Assembly (NCBI RefSeq): GCF_002223055.1
Contig: NZ_NKFL01000004.1
Location: 1,550,001 to 1,614,000, forward strand
Reading direction: 5' to 3'
From: Burkholderia sp. HI2500
GTDB taxonomy: Bacteria > Pseudomonadota > Gammaproteobacteria > Burkholderiales > Burkholderiaceae
DNA: 64,000 nucleotides
In this document: one piece after another, positions 1-7,882 of the stretch
Layout of the letters: every line of letters starts with the position of its first letter
How positions within the stretch are numbered: position 1 is the first letter of the stretch
The notes under the pieces: model-generated
Told to the model about the DNA's origin: nothing
Database searches by the model: none
The model's input: only the letters and a program-made list of their open reading frames with translations
Program-made: the position numbers and the translations under genes

Positions 1-1
1 G

Positions 2-562
2 GTACTCCGCACGCCGCTCGTCATCCTCGCGGTGTTCCTGACCGGCTACTACATCTTCTTCAACTACATGTCGGCCTTTTCCCTGCTGCGGTATGGATTC
101 GACGCGTTCTGGGAGGCGATGCTGCTGTCGTTCTACTCGGCGTGCTTCGCCGTGTCGCTGCTGTTCATCATTCCCGCACTGGCGAAGGCGTTTTCACCGC
201 GACGGAACCTCATGGGCAGCCTGATCGCGCAACCGGTCCTGATCGCACTGGTGATGCTGGTCGACGCCCCCATCAGCCTCTGGGCGGCCGTGCCGCTGCT
301 CGCGCTCGCCGTCTCCAACTGCTATGTCACGCTGCTCAGCATCGCGTCGAACCGCGCGACCGCCGACGATCAGGGGCAGGTGCTGGGCGTCGTCTCGTCG
401 ATCAATGCGCTTGCCTGGGGCGTCGCCCCGATCGTGACCTCGTTGCTGCAGCCGCACTCGATCGTCCTCCCGGTCGCGACGTCCGCGCTCGTGCTCGTGT
501 CGGCGTGTGTGCTGGGCGGCCGCTTCTGCAACCAGGCGATCGAACTCGAGGTCAGCCGATGA
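2..562 (+). CDS. MFS transporter, C-terminal part (5' end outside window)
   Basis: The reading frame is open from the first bases of the window, so the gene starts upstream; only the last ~187 residues are seen. The visible part holds about five hydrophobic segments separated by short loops, with a basic cytoplasmic loop (FSPRRN) of the kind found between membrane helices of major facilitator proteins. This fits the C-terminal six-helix half of an MFS drug or metabolite exporter of the inner membrane. It ends 43 bp before a FabF-type ketoacyl synthase on the same strand, so the two are probably co-transcribed. If the synthase belongs to a natural-product pathway, this pump would be a plausible exporter of the product, but the substrate cannot be read from this fragment. 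Family assignment is fairly secure; function is inference. Confidence 0.75.
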   Translation, partial: VLRTPLVILAVFLTGYYIFFNYMSAFSLLRYGFDAFWEAMLLSFYSACFAVSLLFIIPALAKAFSPRRNLMGSLIAQPVLIALVMLVDAPISLWAAVPLLALAVSNCYVTLLSIASNRATADDQGQVLGVVSSINALAWGVAPIVTSLLQPHSIVLPVATSALVLVSACVLGGRFCNQAIELEVSR

Positions 563-605
563 GCCCGCGTCAAGGTCATTCACCGCGAACCAACTGGAGA
601 ATTCA

Positions 606-1922
606 ATGAATCCCAACACTCCCCAACTGCCTCATCCGCTGGGATTGCGGCGTGTCGTCGTGACGGGGCTCGGCCTCGTGACTCCGCTCGGCGTCGGTGT
701 CGAACACTCGTGGCGGAACCTGCTCGCCGGTCGAAGCGGTATCACGACCATCGATCGCTTCGACACGTCGAACCTGCCTTGCAAGATCGCCGGGCTGATT
801 CCCGCCGGCAATGCGCGCGACGGCGGCTTCGATGCGACCGAATGGGTCGAGGCGAAGGAAGTCAAGAAAATGGATCCGTTCATCGTCTATGCGATCGCGG
901 CCGCCACGGAAGCGCTCGACGACGCACAATGGCATCCGGACGACCGGGCGCTGCAGAATCGCACCGGCGTCATGGTCGGTGCGGGTATCGGCGGCCTGCC
1001 GGGCATCGAGGCTGGATCGCGACAAATCGAGCGTGCGCCCGGCAAGCGGCTGTCGCCGTTCTTCATTCCGTCGAACCTGATCAACCTGGCCGCCGGCCAG
1101 ATTTCGATCAAGTACGGCTTTCGCGGCCCGACGCACGCAACGGTCACGGCATGCGCATCCGGTGCCCATGCGATCGGCGATGCGGCGCGCCTGATCGCGC
1201 TCGACGACGCGGACGTGATGATCGCGGGGGGCGCGGAGGCCGCCGTGTGCGAGGTCGGGATCGCCGGTTTTGCCGCGGCGAAAGCGCTGTCCACGGGCTT
1301 CAACGACACGCCGGAGCGTGCGTCGCGGCCGTGGGATGCCGACCGCGACGGCTTCGTGATGGGTGAGGGCAGCGGCATGGTCGTCCTCGAGGAATACGGG
1401 CATGCGCTGGCGCGCGGCGCCCGGATCTACGCGGAAGTGATCGGTTACGGCATGTCGGGCGACGCTTATCACATCGTCGCGCCGCCGGATGATGGCGACG
1501 GCGCGGCCCGCGCGATGCTGGCCGCCCTCAAGCGTGCGCGCATCGAGCCGGACGCCATCGACTACATCAATGCGCATTCGACGTCGACGCCCGCCGGCGA
1601 TCTGGCCGAGATCGCCGCGCTGAAACGCGTGTTTGGCGAGCATCTGTTCGGTGGTGCGTCGGTGTCCGCCACGAAGGCGTCGACCGGGCACCTGCTCGGC
1701 GCCGCCGGCAGCGTCGAAGCGGTGTTCGCGCTGCTGGCGCTCCGCGACCAGGTCGCACCGCCGACGATCAACCTCGATCGCCCGGCCCCCGAATGCGACG
1801 GCCTCGATCTGGTGCCGAACCGCAGCAAGTCGCGGCCGGTGCGTTACACGCTGTCGAATTCCTTCGGCTTCGGCGGAACGAACGCCGCGCTGATATTCGG
1901 CCCTCCGCCGGCAGACGCCTGA
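606..1922 (+). CDS. fabF: 3-oxoacyl-ACP synthase II (FabF/KAS II type)
   Basis: Condenses malonyl-ACP with an acyl-ACP in type II fatty-acid or polyketide-like synthesis in the cytoplasm. The product is 438 aa, slightly longer than the usual ~412 because of an N-terminal extension before RRVVVTGLGLVTPLG. The catalytic triad is visible: Cys in TACASGA (about residue 183), His in NAHSTSTP (about 324) and His in STGHLLGAAG (about 362), plus the C-terminal NSFGFGGTNA. The start at 606 is chosen because GGAGA lies 5 bp upstream; an earlier in-frame start at 507 lies inside the MFS gene. The first His motif reads NAHSTSTP where housekeeping FabF has NAHGTSTP, so this is probably a paralogue and not the essential copy. 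Its neighbours (exporter, HxlR and LuxR regulators) suggest a specialised-metabolite or resistance role. A perfect hairpin follows the stop. Confidence 0.88.
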   Translation: MNPNTPQLPHPLGLRRVVVTGLGLVTPLGVGVEHSWRNLLAGRSGITTIDRFDTSNLPCKIAGLIPAGNARDGGFDATEWVEAKEVKKMDPFIVYAIAAATEALDDAQWHPDDRALQNRTGVMVGAGIGGLPGIEAGSRQIERAPGKRLSPFFIPSNLINLAAGQISIKYGFRGPTHATVTACASGAHAIGDAARLIALDDADVMIAGGAEAAVCEVGIAGFAAAKALSTGFNDTPERASRPWDADRDGFVMGEGSGMVVLEEYGHALARGARIYAEVIGYGMSGDAYHIVAPPDDGDGAARAMLAALKRARIEPDAIDYINAHSTSTPAGDLAEIAALKRVFGEHLFGGASVSATKASTGHLLGAAGSVEAVFALLALRDQVAPPTINLDRPAPECDGLDLVPNRSKSRPVRYTLSNSFGFGGTNAALIFGPPPADA

Positions 1923-1925
1923 TCC

Positions 1926-1960
1926 AGGGGCATGCCGGACAGCCCGTCCGGCATGCCCTT
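1926..1960 (+). terminator. Strong hairpin after fabF
   Basis: A perfect 13-bp inverted repeat (GGGCATGCCGGAC, loop AGCCC, GTCCGGCATGCCC) starts 6 bp after the fabF stop; an A-T and a G-T pair extend the stem to 15. There is almost no T run on the plus side, so it may act as an attenuator or 3'-end stabiliser instead of a classical terminator. Confidence 0.7.
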
Positions 1961-2027
1961 GACGTCACATGGCATCCGTCCGGATAGTCACTTGCATATT
2001 AGAAGTCACGATGTTAGCCTTCACGCC

Positions 2028-2537
2028 ATGAGAACGACCAGCTTTAAATCGATGGAGTGCCCGACCGCGCGCGCACTCGACTGCATCGGCGAATCGTGGA
2101 CGCTCCTGATCCTGCGGGATGCATTGCAGGGGTGTACACGCTTCGACGAATTCCAGCGCAGTGTCGGGATTGCAACCAATACGCTGACGCGCAGATTGAA
2201 ACGCCTGGTCGATCAGGGCCTGCTGGAACGCCGGCGCTACATGACGCGACCCACGCGTTACGAGTACGTGCTGACGCAGATGGGCATCGACCTGTTCCCG
2301 CTGCTGGTCGTGCTGTTCGATTGGGGGAGCAAGTACCTCGTCAACGACGGTGTCGCGGTTCAGCAGATCGATCGGGAGAGCGGTCGGGTGCTGGAGTCCG
2401 TGGTCGTCGACAGGAATGACCTGCAGCCGATTACCGTGGATCGCGTCCTGCTCAAGGCAGGGCCGGTCGCGTCGGCTGCCGTGCATGAACGTGTCGAGCA
2501 GGTGCGCGAGCTGCGCGAAAGTGCGTCGGGCAGCTAA
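2028..2537 (+). CDS. HxlR-family winged-helix transcriptional regulator
   Basis: Small DNA-binding regulator of the HxlR/MarR-like group. The 169-aa product has the family signature near its N-terminus: ECPTARALDCIGESWTLLIL (a Cys beside the start, then the WTLLILRD helix), followed by a winged helix with TNTLTRRLKRLVDQGLLERR as recognition region. The start at 2028 (MRTTSFKSMECP) is chosen because the HxlR fold begins there; the earlier start at 1932 would run through the fabF hairpin. No good ribosome-binding site is visible. HxlR proteins often sense electrophiles or metabolites through the N-terminal cysteine; whether this one does is unknown. It lies between fabF and the luxR-type gene and could control either. 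Confidence 0.82.
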   Translation: MRTTSFKSMECPTARALDCIGESWTLLILRDALQGCTRFDEFQRSVGIATNTLTRRLKRLVDQGLLERRRYMTRPTRYEYVLTQMGIDLFPLLVVLFDWGSKYLVNDGVAVQQIDRESGRVLESVVVDRNDLQPITVDRVLLKAGPVASAAVHERVEQVRELRESASGS

Positions 2538-2704
2538 CCGCTCCCGTACTGTTGGCACCAGCCGGACTCGCCCCGAGTACCGGCCATGAAATACCGGATC
2601 GACCCGCGCGGGGCGCCGCTTGTCGGCGGGCGAGCGCGGCGTTTCCGATGGTGTTGACGCGTGCTTACGTTCGAGATCAGTGAAGAGTCAATACGGAGTT
2701 TGAA

Positions 2705-3421
2705 TTGGTAGACGAATTCATGCCTATCCTTCAATCGCAGACGATGGAGGAACTCGGGGCCCACGTGGGAAGTTTCTGCCGCGAGGCCGGATACCAAACT
2801 TATATGTATTCGGTTGTCTCGTCCGGGTCCGCCGGCGAGACGGCCTTCAGTCACATCATCTCGAACTGCCCGGCCTGGCAGGATGTCTACGCCGAGCGCC
2901 GCTACGCGAACATCGACCCGATACTCGCCCACGCACGCACGTCCTCGCTGCCGCTGCGATGGGAGCGCGCGATGTACAGCTCCGGCGAGCAGCGGTGCCT
3001 CGAAGCGGACGCGCGTCGCTTCGGTCTCGTTCACGGCCTGAGCTTGCCGGTGCGCGGCCATCGCGGCGACATCGGCGTGCTGAGCGTTGCCTCCGACGGC
3101 TCTGAAGGCATCCCGGCGCACGACCTCGGCCAGACCGCGAAACTCAGTCTGCTTTGCGCGTACATCGAGGAAAAGGTCACCATGATCGCGCGGGAAACCA
3201 AAGGGCAGGGCACCACGCGGGTGTCGGGCATGAGTTCGCGCGAACGGCAATGCCTGCAATGGTGTTCCGCCGGCAAGACGAGCTGGGAGATCGGCGAGAT
3301 TCTCGGCATCACCGAGCGAACCGTGAATTTTCATATCGGCAATGTCGTTCGGAAGCTCAATGCCAAGGGCCGTCGCCATGCGGTGACGAAGGCCATCTCG
3401 CTCGGGCTGTTGTGCGTCTGA
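2705..3421 (+). CDS. LuxR-family regulator with autoinducer-binding domain
   Basis: Quorum-sensing type activator of 238 aa. Residues ~15-160 form the autoinducer-binding domain; the residues that contact acyl-homoserine lactones in TraR/LasR are present: Trp (about 58) and Tyr (about 62) in AWQDVY, Asp-Pro (71-72) in ANIDPI, Trp in PLRWER and the Gly of HGLSLPVRG. Residues ~175-238 are a LuxR helix-turn-helix (SSRERQCLQW, ITERTVNFHIGNVVRKL). The start is probably TTG at 2705, because GGAG at 2695-2698 sits 6 bp before it; the next ATG (2720) is too far from it. No luxI-type synthase is in the window, so within this view it is a solo receptor. It may control the fabF/MFS genes or a cluster to the left. 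No convincing lux box is visible. Confidence 0.88.
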   Translation: MVDEFMPILQSQTMEELGAHVGSFCREAGYQTYMYSVVSSGSAGETAFSHIISNCPAWQDVYAERRYANIDPILAHARTSSLPLRWERAMYSSGEQRCLEADARRFGLVHGLSLPVRGHRGDIGVLSVASDGSEGIPAHDLGQTAKLSLLCAYIEEKVTMIARETKGQGTTRVSGMSSRERQCLQWCSAGKTSWEIGEILGITERTVNFHIGNVVRKLNAKGRRHAVTKAISLGLLCV

Positions 3422-3951
3422 CAAGCACGCATCGGTTGTCTTGCGGCTTGGGTCTGATTGTTCCGTCAAGCTGGCGCAGGGGAACGGAACAGTCATCGAT
3501 CGGCGGCACTCGGGTCCTGACAGCGGTTGGCGTCCTTCGCCCGGTGTCTCGACATCGATCGCGTCCGGCTTGCCGTGCTCACGTGGCCTGGCGACGAACC
3601 GGCGAATTCGGCGGGTCGTCAACGCCTGCCGTTCGGCTGCACGTCCCGGCTTCAAGCCCGTGTCCACCACAGCCTGGATCACCTTGAGTCGATCAAGCTC
3701 TCGCATCGTCAGTGTCACCAATCCGGCTGGCTGCATGGTCGGCTCCGCGCTCGCTCAACGAGCCGTCCAGCATGCCAGCAGTCAAAAACCCGACATCTGT
3801 AAATAGCCAGAACACGACATTAGGATATGGCTGCTACAATTAAAAAAATTGATCATGTTGATTATGTCAAATACGATATTTCATCCCCAAACCCCACGAC
3901 AAGCAGCCTCCAACCGACCGCTGCCGCACTTTTGAGCGCCTTCGGAAACGC
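3422..3951. other. Gene-poor gap with IS scar and AT-rich end
   Basis: No intact gene is supported between the luxR-type gene and the GST gene. The middle holds a transposase fragment and a probable IS terminus (listed separately). The stretch 3780-3900 is clearly richer in A and T than its surroundings. Short frames here have no recognisable content. Confidence 0.6.
3572..3819 (-). mobile_element. Remnant of ISNCY/IS1202-like insertion sequence
   Basis: Reading leftward from 3736, about 55 residues match the N-terminus of ISNCY-type transposases from memory: GLVTLTMRELDRLKVIQAV, then GRAAER and TTRRIRRFVARPREHG, a typical helix-turn-helix start. The similarity stops after REHG at about 3572, so the DDE catalytic part is gone and the gene is dead. 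To the right, two near-identical 9-mers, AACCCGACA (3787-3795) and AACACGACA (3811-3819), lie 24 bp apart; they look like terminal transposase-binding repeats and may mark the element's end. Confidence 0.6.
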
Positions 3952-4599
3952 TCAGGCAACCGGATTCAACCACTCCGTCAGACCTTCACGCGCGTTCAAC
4001 TCGATGAACGTCGGCATCGCGCGAAGCTCGTGGATATAGCGCGCCAGATTCCCCCACGTCGTTGCCGGACGCGGCATGTTGCGCGTCCAGCGCATGAGCA
4101 TCAGCGCCAGGAAGTCGACCGGGCTCAACCGATCGTTGATCAAATACGAACGGCCATCGGACAGCAGAGTGTCGAGATGTGCCATCGATTCCTCGATTTG
4201 CCCTTGCGAAAACGTCTTCACCATTTCAGCGCATCGCGGATCCCCATCCGTCTCCGCGTAGAACCAGTTTCGCATCGCCGGCAAGACGGAATTGGCGAGA
4301 TAGATCATCATCTCGAACCACTCGGCACGTTCAGGCGAGCCCGGATCCGGAGCCAGGCGCGGCTCCGGATGACGTTCGGCGAGCAGCATCAGCAACGCGG
4401 CCGATTCGGTCCGCGGTTTGCCATCGACGACCAGCGTCGGCACTCGGCCCGCGGGATTCAACCGCAGGTACTCGGGCGTATGCTGCGCCCCCGTATCGAT
4501 ATCGACGAGGCGCGTTTCGAACGGCACGCCGAGTTCGATCAACATCCAGTGCACGGCCATGCTTGCCGCGCCGGGCGAGTAATACAGAACGTAGGACAT
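3952..4599 (-). CDS. Glutathione S-transferase family protein
   Basis: Cytosolic glutathione S-transferase of 215 aa. The N-terminal thioredoxin-like domain starts MSYVLYYSPGAASMAVHW and contains NPAGRVPTLVVDG (cis-Pro loop) and the glutathione gamma-glutamyl contact region ESAALLMLLAERHP. The remaining ~120 residues are the all-helical domain. The start at 4599 is chosen because the fold begins there; the longer frame to 4662 adds an unrelated 21-residue leader. The substrate is unknown; such proteins conjugate or reduce electrophiles. It is followed, on the same strand, by nothing coding until the IS scar. The upstream RND gene ends 100 bp before its start, so it could be read through from that operon. 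Confidence 0.85.
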   Translation of the reverse strand: MSYVLYYSPGAASMAVHWMLIELGVPFETRLVDIDTGAQHTPEYLRLNPAGRVPTLVVDGKPRTESAALLMLLAERHPEPRLAPDPGSPERAEWFEMMIYLANSVLPAMRNWFYAETDGDPRCAEMVKTFSQGQIEESMAHLDTLLSDGRSYLINDRLSPVDFLALMLMRWTRNMPRPATTWGNLARYIHELRAMPTFIELNAREGLTEWLNPVA

Positions 4600-4699
4600 G
4601 GTCTGAATTCGTCTCTTTGAATTGAAATGTCTGTGACTCGTCTGCACGGTAATCGCATTCAATCAACACAACGCTCGAAAATCACCTGTCGAAGCGACC

Positions 4700-7600
4700 T
4701 CACTCCCCCACCACCTCCGCCTGACGATCATCCCGTTTCGCCACCGTCACCCGCCTGCCGCGTCGCCCGACCGACGCCACGACCCGAAACGCTACCGGCG
4801 CGAACACGAGCCCGAACACCGTCGCCGCCAGCACACCGCCGAACGCGCCCGTGCCGATCGACCGTCGGCTTTCCGCCCCCGCGCCCGTTGCCAGCACGAG
4901 CGGCACGACGCCCAGCAAGAACGCCATCGACGTCATCACGATCGGCCGGAATCGCGCAGCGGCCGCGTCGACCACCGCCTGCCGCAGCGGCACGCCATGC
5001 ACGACCAGGTCGCGCGCGTATTGCACGATCAGGATCGCGTTCTTCGCCGCCAGCCCGACCACGGTGATCATCCCGACCTTGAAATACACGTCGTTCGGCA
5101 TCCCGCGCGCGAGCGCCGCCGCGATCGCACCCATCATGCCGAGCGGCACGATCGTCAGCACGGACAGCGGAATCGTCCAGCTTTCGTACAGCGCGGCCAG
5201 CGCCATGAAAACCGCGAGCACCGACAACCCGACGAGCAGCGGCGTCTGCCGCGCGGCAACCTGCTCCTCGCGCGCCGCATCGACCCAGTCGAAGCCGATC
5301 CCGGCCGGCAGCGTAGCGGCAAGCCGCTCCATCTCCGCCATCGCCGCGCCCGAACTCGTGCCTGTCGCCGCCCGGCCGCTGATGTCGAGCGACGGATAGC
5401 CGTTGTACCGGTTCAGCATCACCGGCCCGATCGTCCAGTGCGGCGCGGCAATGGCCGACAGCGGCACCATGTCGCCGGTACGGTTCGGCACGGTCAGCGC
5501 CATCAGCTGCGTATCGGTTGCGCGTGCAACCGGATCGGCCTCGATGATCACCCGCCGCATCCGGCCCGACGCCGGAAAGTCGTTGATGTAGTTCGAGCCG
5601 AACGTGCCGCCCAGCAGCCCCGCGATCCGCTCGAACGGCACGCCGAGCGCGTACGCCTTCGCGCGATCGACATCGAGCTCGATACGCGGTGCGTCCGGCA
5701 GGTCTTCGAAATGCACGGCCGAGAGCAATGGGCTCGCCTTCGCGCGTTCGGCAAGCTGCTCGCGAGCCGCCTTCAACGCATCGAGCCCGACTCCGCCGCG
5801 ATCCTCGAGCCGGAACGTGAAGCCGTCCGAATGCCCGATGCCGCGCACCGACGGCGGCAGCGCCGCTTCGACGTCGCCGTCGAGGATCGCACTGAACCGC
5901 CCGTTGAGCCGGTCGCGCAACGCCATCGCATCGACGTCGCGCTTCGCCCAGTCCTTCAGTTCCACGAACGCCATCCCGACGTTCTGCCCGCTGCCGACGA
6001 AACTCCAGCCGATCACGCTCGTCACGTTCGCAATCGCCGGCTCCCCGTGCAGGATGGCCTCCACCCGCTCGACGACCGCGAGCGTGCGCGCCTGCGTGGC
6101 GCCGGCCGGCAACTGGATCATCACCTGCAGTTGCCCCTGGTCCTCGGTCGGCAGGAAGCCGCCCGGCATCATCCAGTACAGCAGCCCGCACGCGATCACG
6201 AGCGCCGCGTAGACCACCACGACCATGCCGGTGCGGCGCACCGCAAACACGGCGACGCGGCGATAACCGGTTTCGGCGCGCGCGAAAGCCGTACCGAACC
6301 GGTCGGCCAGACGCGCGCCGATGCCGCGTCGCCGCGCACGGCCGGCGCCGCGATCGTGCCGCGCGACCGGCTTCAGCAGGTTCGCGCACAGCGCGGGCGT
6401 GAGCGACAGCGCCATGAACGACGACACCAGCATCGACGCGATCATCGCGACCGCGAACTGCCGGTAGATGCCGCCGACGCTGCCCGGGAAAAACGCCATC
6501 GGCACGAATACGGCGGTCAGCACCGCGGTCACGCCGACGATCGCCCCGCCGATCCGTTTCATCGCCCGGCGCGTGGCGTCGCGCGGCGACACGCCCTCCT
6601 CCATCACGCGATGCACGCTCTCGACGACGACGATCGCGTCGTCGACCAGGATGCCGATCGCCAGCACGAGGCCGAACATCGTGAACACGTTGATCGACAG
6701 CCCGAACGCCCACATCGCGACGAACGCGCCCATCAACGTGACGGGAATCACGACGGTCGGCACCAGCGTGTAGCGCAGGTCGCGCAGGAACAGCCACATC
6801 ACGCAGAACACCAGCACGACGGCCTCGACGAGCGTCAGCACGACTTCGTGGATCGCGATCTTGACGAAATGCGCGCCGTCGAACGGAATCTCGACGGCGA
6901 CGCCCGGCGGCAGCGTCCGCGAGAGTTCCGCGAGCCGCGCGCGAATCGCATTCGACGTTTCGAGCGCGTTGCCGCGCGGGCCGAGCTGGATGCCGACCGT
7001 CGCGGCCGGCCGGCCGTTCAGCCGCGAATAGAACGAATAGTCGTCGCGGCCGATCTCGACGCGCGCGACATCGGCCACGCGCACCACCGAGCCGTCCTGT
7101 TTCGACTTCAGCACGATCCGGCCGAACTCCTCGGGCGACGTGAGCTGCCCCTTGACCACGACCGTCGCGGTGAGTTGCTGGCCGCGCACGAACGGCGCGT
7201 CGCCGATCGCACCGGCCGTGACCGTCGCGTTCTGCGCGCTGATCGCCGTGATCACGTCGTCGGCGCCGAGGTCGTATTCGCGCAACTTGACCGGATCGAG
7301 CCAGACCCGCAGCGCCTCGTCGGCATCCCACAGCTCGGCCGCACCGACACCCGGCGCGCGCTTCAGCTCGCGCAGCACGTAGCGGTTCAGGTAATCGCCG
7401 AGCTGCGCGGAATCGCGCGTGCCGTCGGTCGACGTCAGCGTGACGAGCATCAGGAACGTGTTCGCCGCCTTGAACACGCCGATCCCCTGCTGGACGACCT
7501 GCTGCGGCAGCCGCGGCTCGACCTGCTTCAACCGGTTGTTGACATCGACGAGCGCGATGTCCGGATCGGTGCTGGGCGCGAACGTCACGTCGATCTCGAG

Positions 7601-7861
7601 GTTGCCGTGGCCGTCGCTGCTGGTCTCGTAGTACAGCAGCCCGTCGGCGCCATCGAGGCTTTCCTCGATGACGCTGCCGACGTCGGCATCGACCGTCTCG
7701 GTCGACGCGCCCGGATAGGACGCGGTGATCACGACCCGCGGCGGCGCCAGGCGTGGATACTGCGCGATCGGCAGCTGCGGAATGGCGAGCACGCCCGCGA
7801 CGACGATCGCGAGCGCGACGATCCACGCAAAGACGGGACGGTCGATGAAGAATGACGGCAT
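4700..7861 (-). CDS. RND (HAE1/AcrB-type) inner-membrane efflux pump, no adjacent adaptor
   Basis: Proton-driven exporter of the AcrB/MexB family, 1053 aa, of usual length. The N-terminus FFIDRPVFAWIVALAIV is the standard first membrane helix; the proton-relay Asp pair is in TM4 (GILVDDAIVVVES, about residue 405) and the partner Lys in TM10 (GLAAKNAILIVQYARD, about 940). Two large periplasmic loops follow TM1 and TM7. Such pumps need a periplasmic adaptor and an outer-membrane channel, and neither gene is next to this one. It is the last gene of the yejABEF-tldD/E series, 21 bp after the tldE-like stop, with no clear ribosome-binding site, which suggests translation coupled to that operon. 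It may export an end product or the same peptide-like substrate. Substrate unknown. Confidence 0.93.
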   Translation of the reverse strand: MPSFFIDRPVFAWIVALAIVVAGVLAIPQLPIAQYPRLAPPRVVITASYPGASTETVDADVGSVIEESLDGADGLLYYETSSDGHGNLEIDVTFAPSTDPDIALVDVNNRLKQVEPRLPQQVVQQGIGVFKAANTFLMLVTLTSTDGTRDSAQLGDYLNRYVLRELKRAPGVGAAELWDADEALRVWLDPVKLREYDLGADDVITAISAQNATVTAGAIGDAPFVRGQQLTATVVVKGQLTSPEEFGRIVLKSKQDGSVVRVADVARVEIGRDDYSFYSRLNGRPAATVGIQLGPRGNALETSNAIRARLAELSRTLPPGVAVEIPFDGAHFVKIAIHEVVLTLVEAVVLVFCVMWLFLRDLRYTLVPTVVIPVTLMGAFVAMWAFGLSINVFTMFGLVLAIGILVDDAIVVVESVHRVMEEGVSPRDATRRAMKRIGGAIVGVTAVLTAVFVPMAFFPGSVGGIYRQFAVAMIASMLVSSFMALSLTPALCANLLKPVARHDRGAGRARRRGIGARLADRFGTAFARAETGYRRVAVFAVRRTGMVVVVYAALVIACGLLYWMMPGGFLPTEDQGQLQVMIQLPAGATQARTLAVVERVEAILHGEPAIANVTSVIGWSFVGSGQNVGMAFVELKDWAKRDVDAMALRDRLNGRFSAILDGDVEAALPPSVRGIGHSDGFTFRLEDRGGVGLDALKAAREQLAERAKASPLLSAVHFEDLPDAPRIELDVDRAKAYALGVPFERIAGLLGGTFGSNYINDFPASGRMRRVIIEADPVARATDTQLMALTVPNRTGDMVPLSAIAAPHWTIGPVMLNRYNGYPSLDISGRAATGTSSGAAMAEMERLAATLPAGIGFDWVDAAREEQVAARQTPLLVGLSVLAVFMALAALYESWTIPLSVLTIVPLGMMGAIAAALARGMPNDVYFKVGMITVVGLAAKNAILIVQYARDLVVHGVPLRQAVVDAAAARFRPIVMTSMAFLLGVVPLVLATGAGAESRRSIGTGAFGGVLAATVFGLVFAPVAFRVVASVGRRGRRVTVAKRDDRQAEVVGE

Positions 7862-7882
7862 CGGCGAGTGTCGGCGAACGCG

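Noticed and set aside
2538..2704. Search for a lux box before the LuxR-type gene
   Set aside because: No convincing 18-20-bp dyad was found; only short GC-rich repeats occur.
3827..4039. 70-codon plus-strand frame
   Set aside because: Half of it is antisense to the GST gene; AT-rich start and no family resemblance.
4997..7855. 952-codon frame antisense to the RND pump
   Set aside because: Composition (Arg, His, Asp) is that of a shadow frame; the minus-strand product is a full RND protein.
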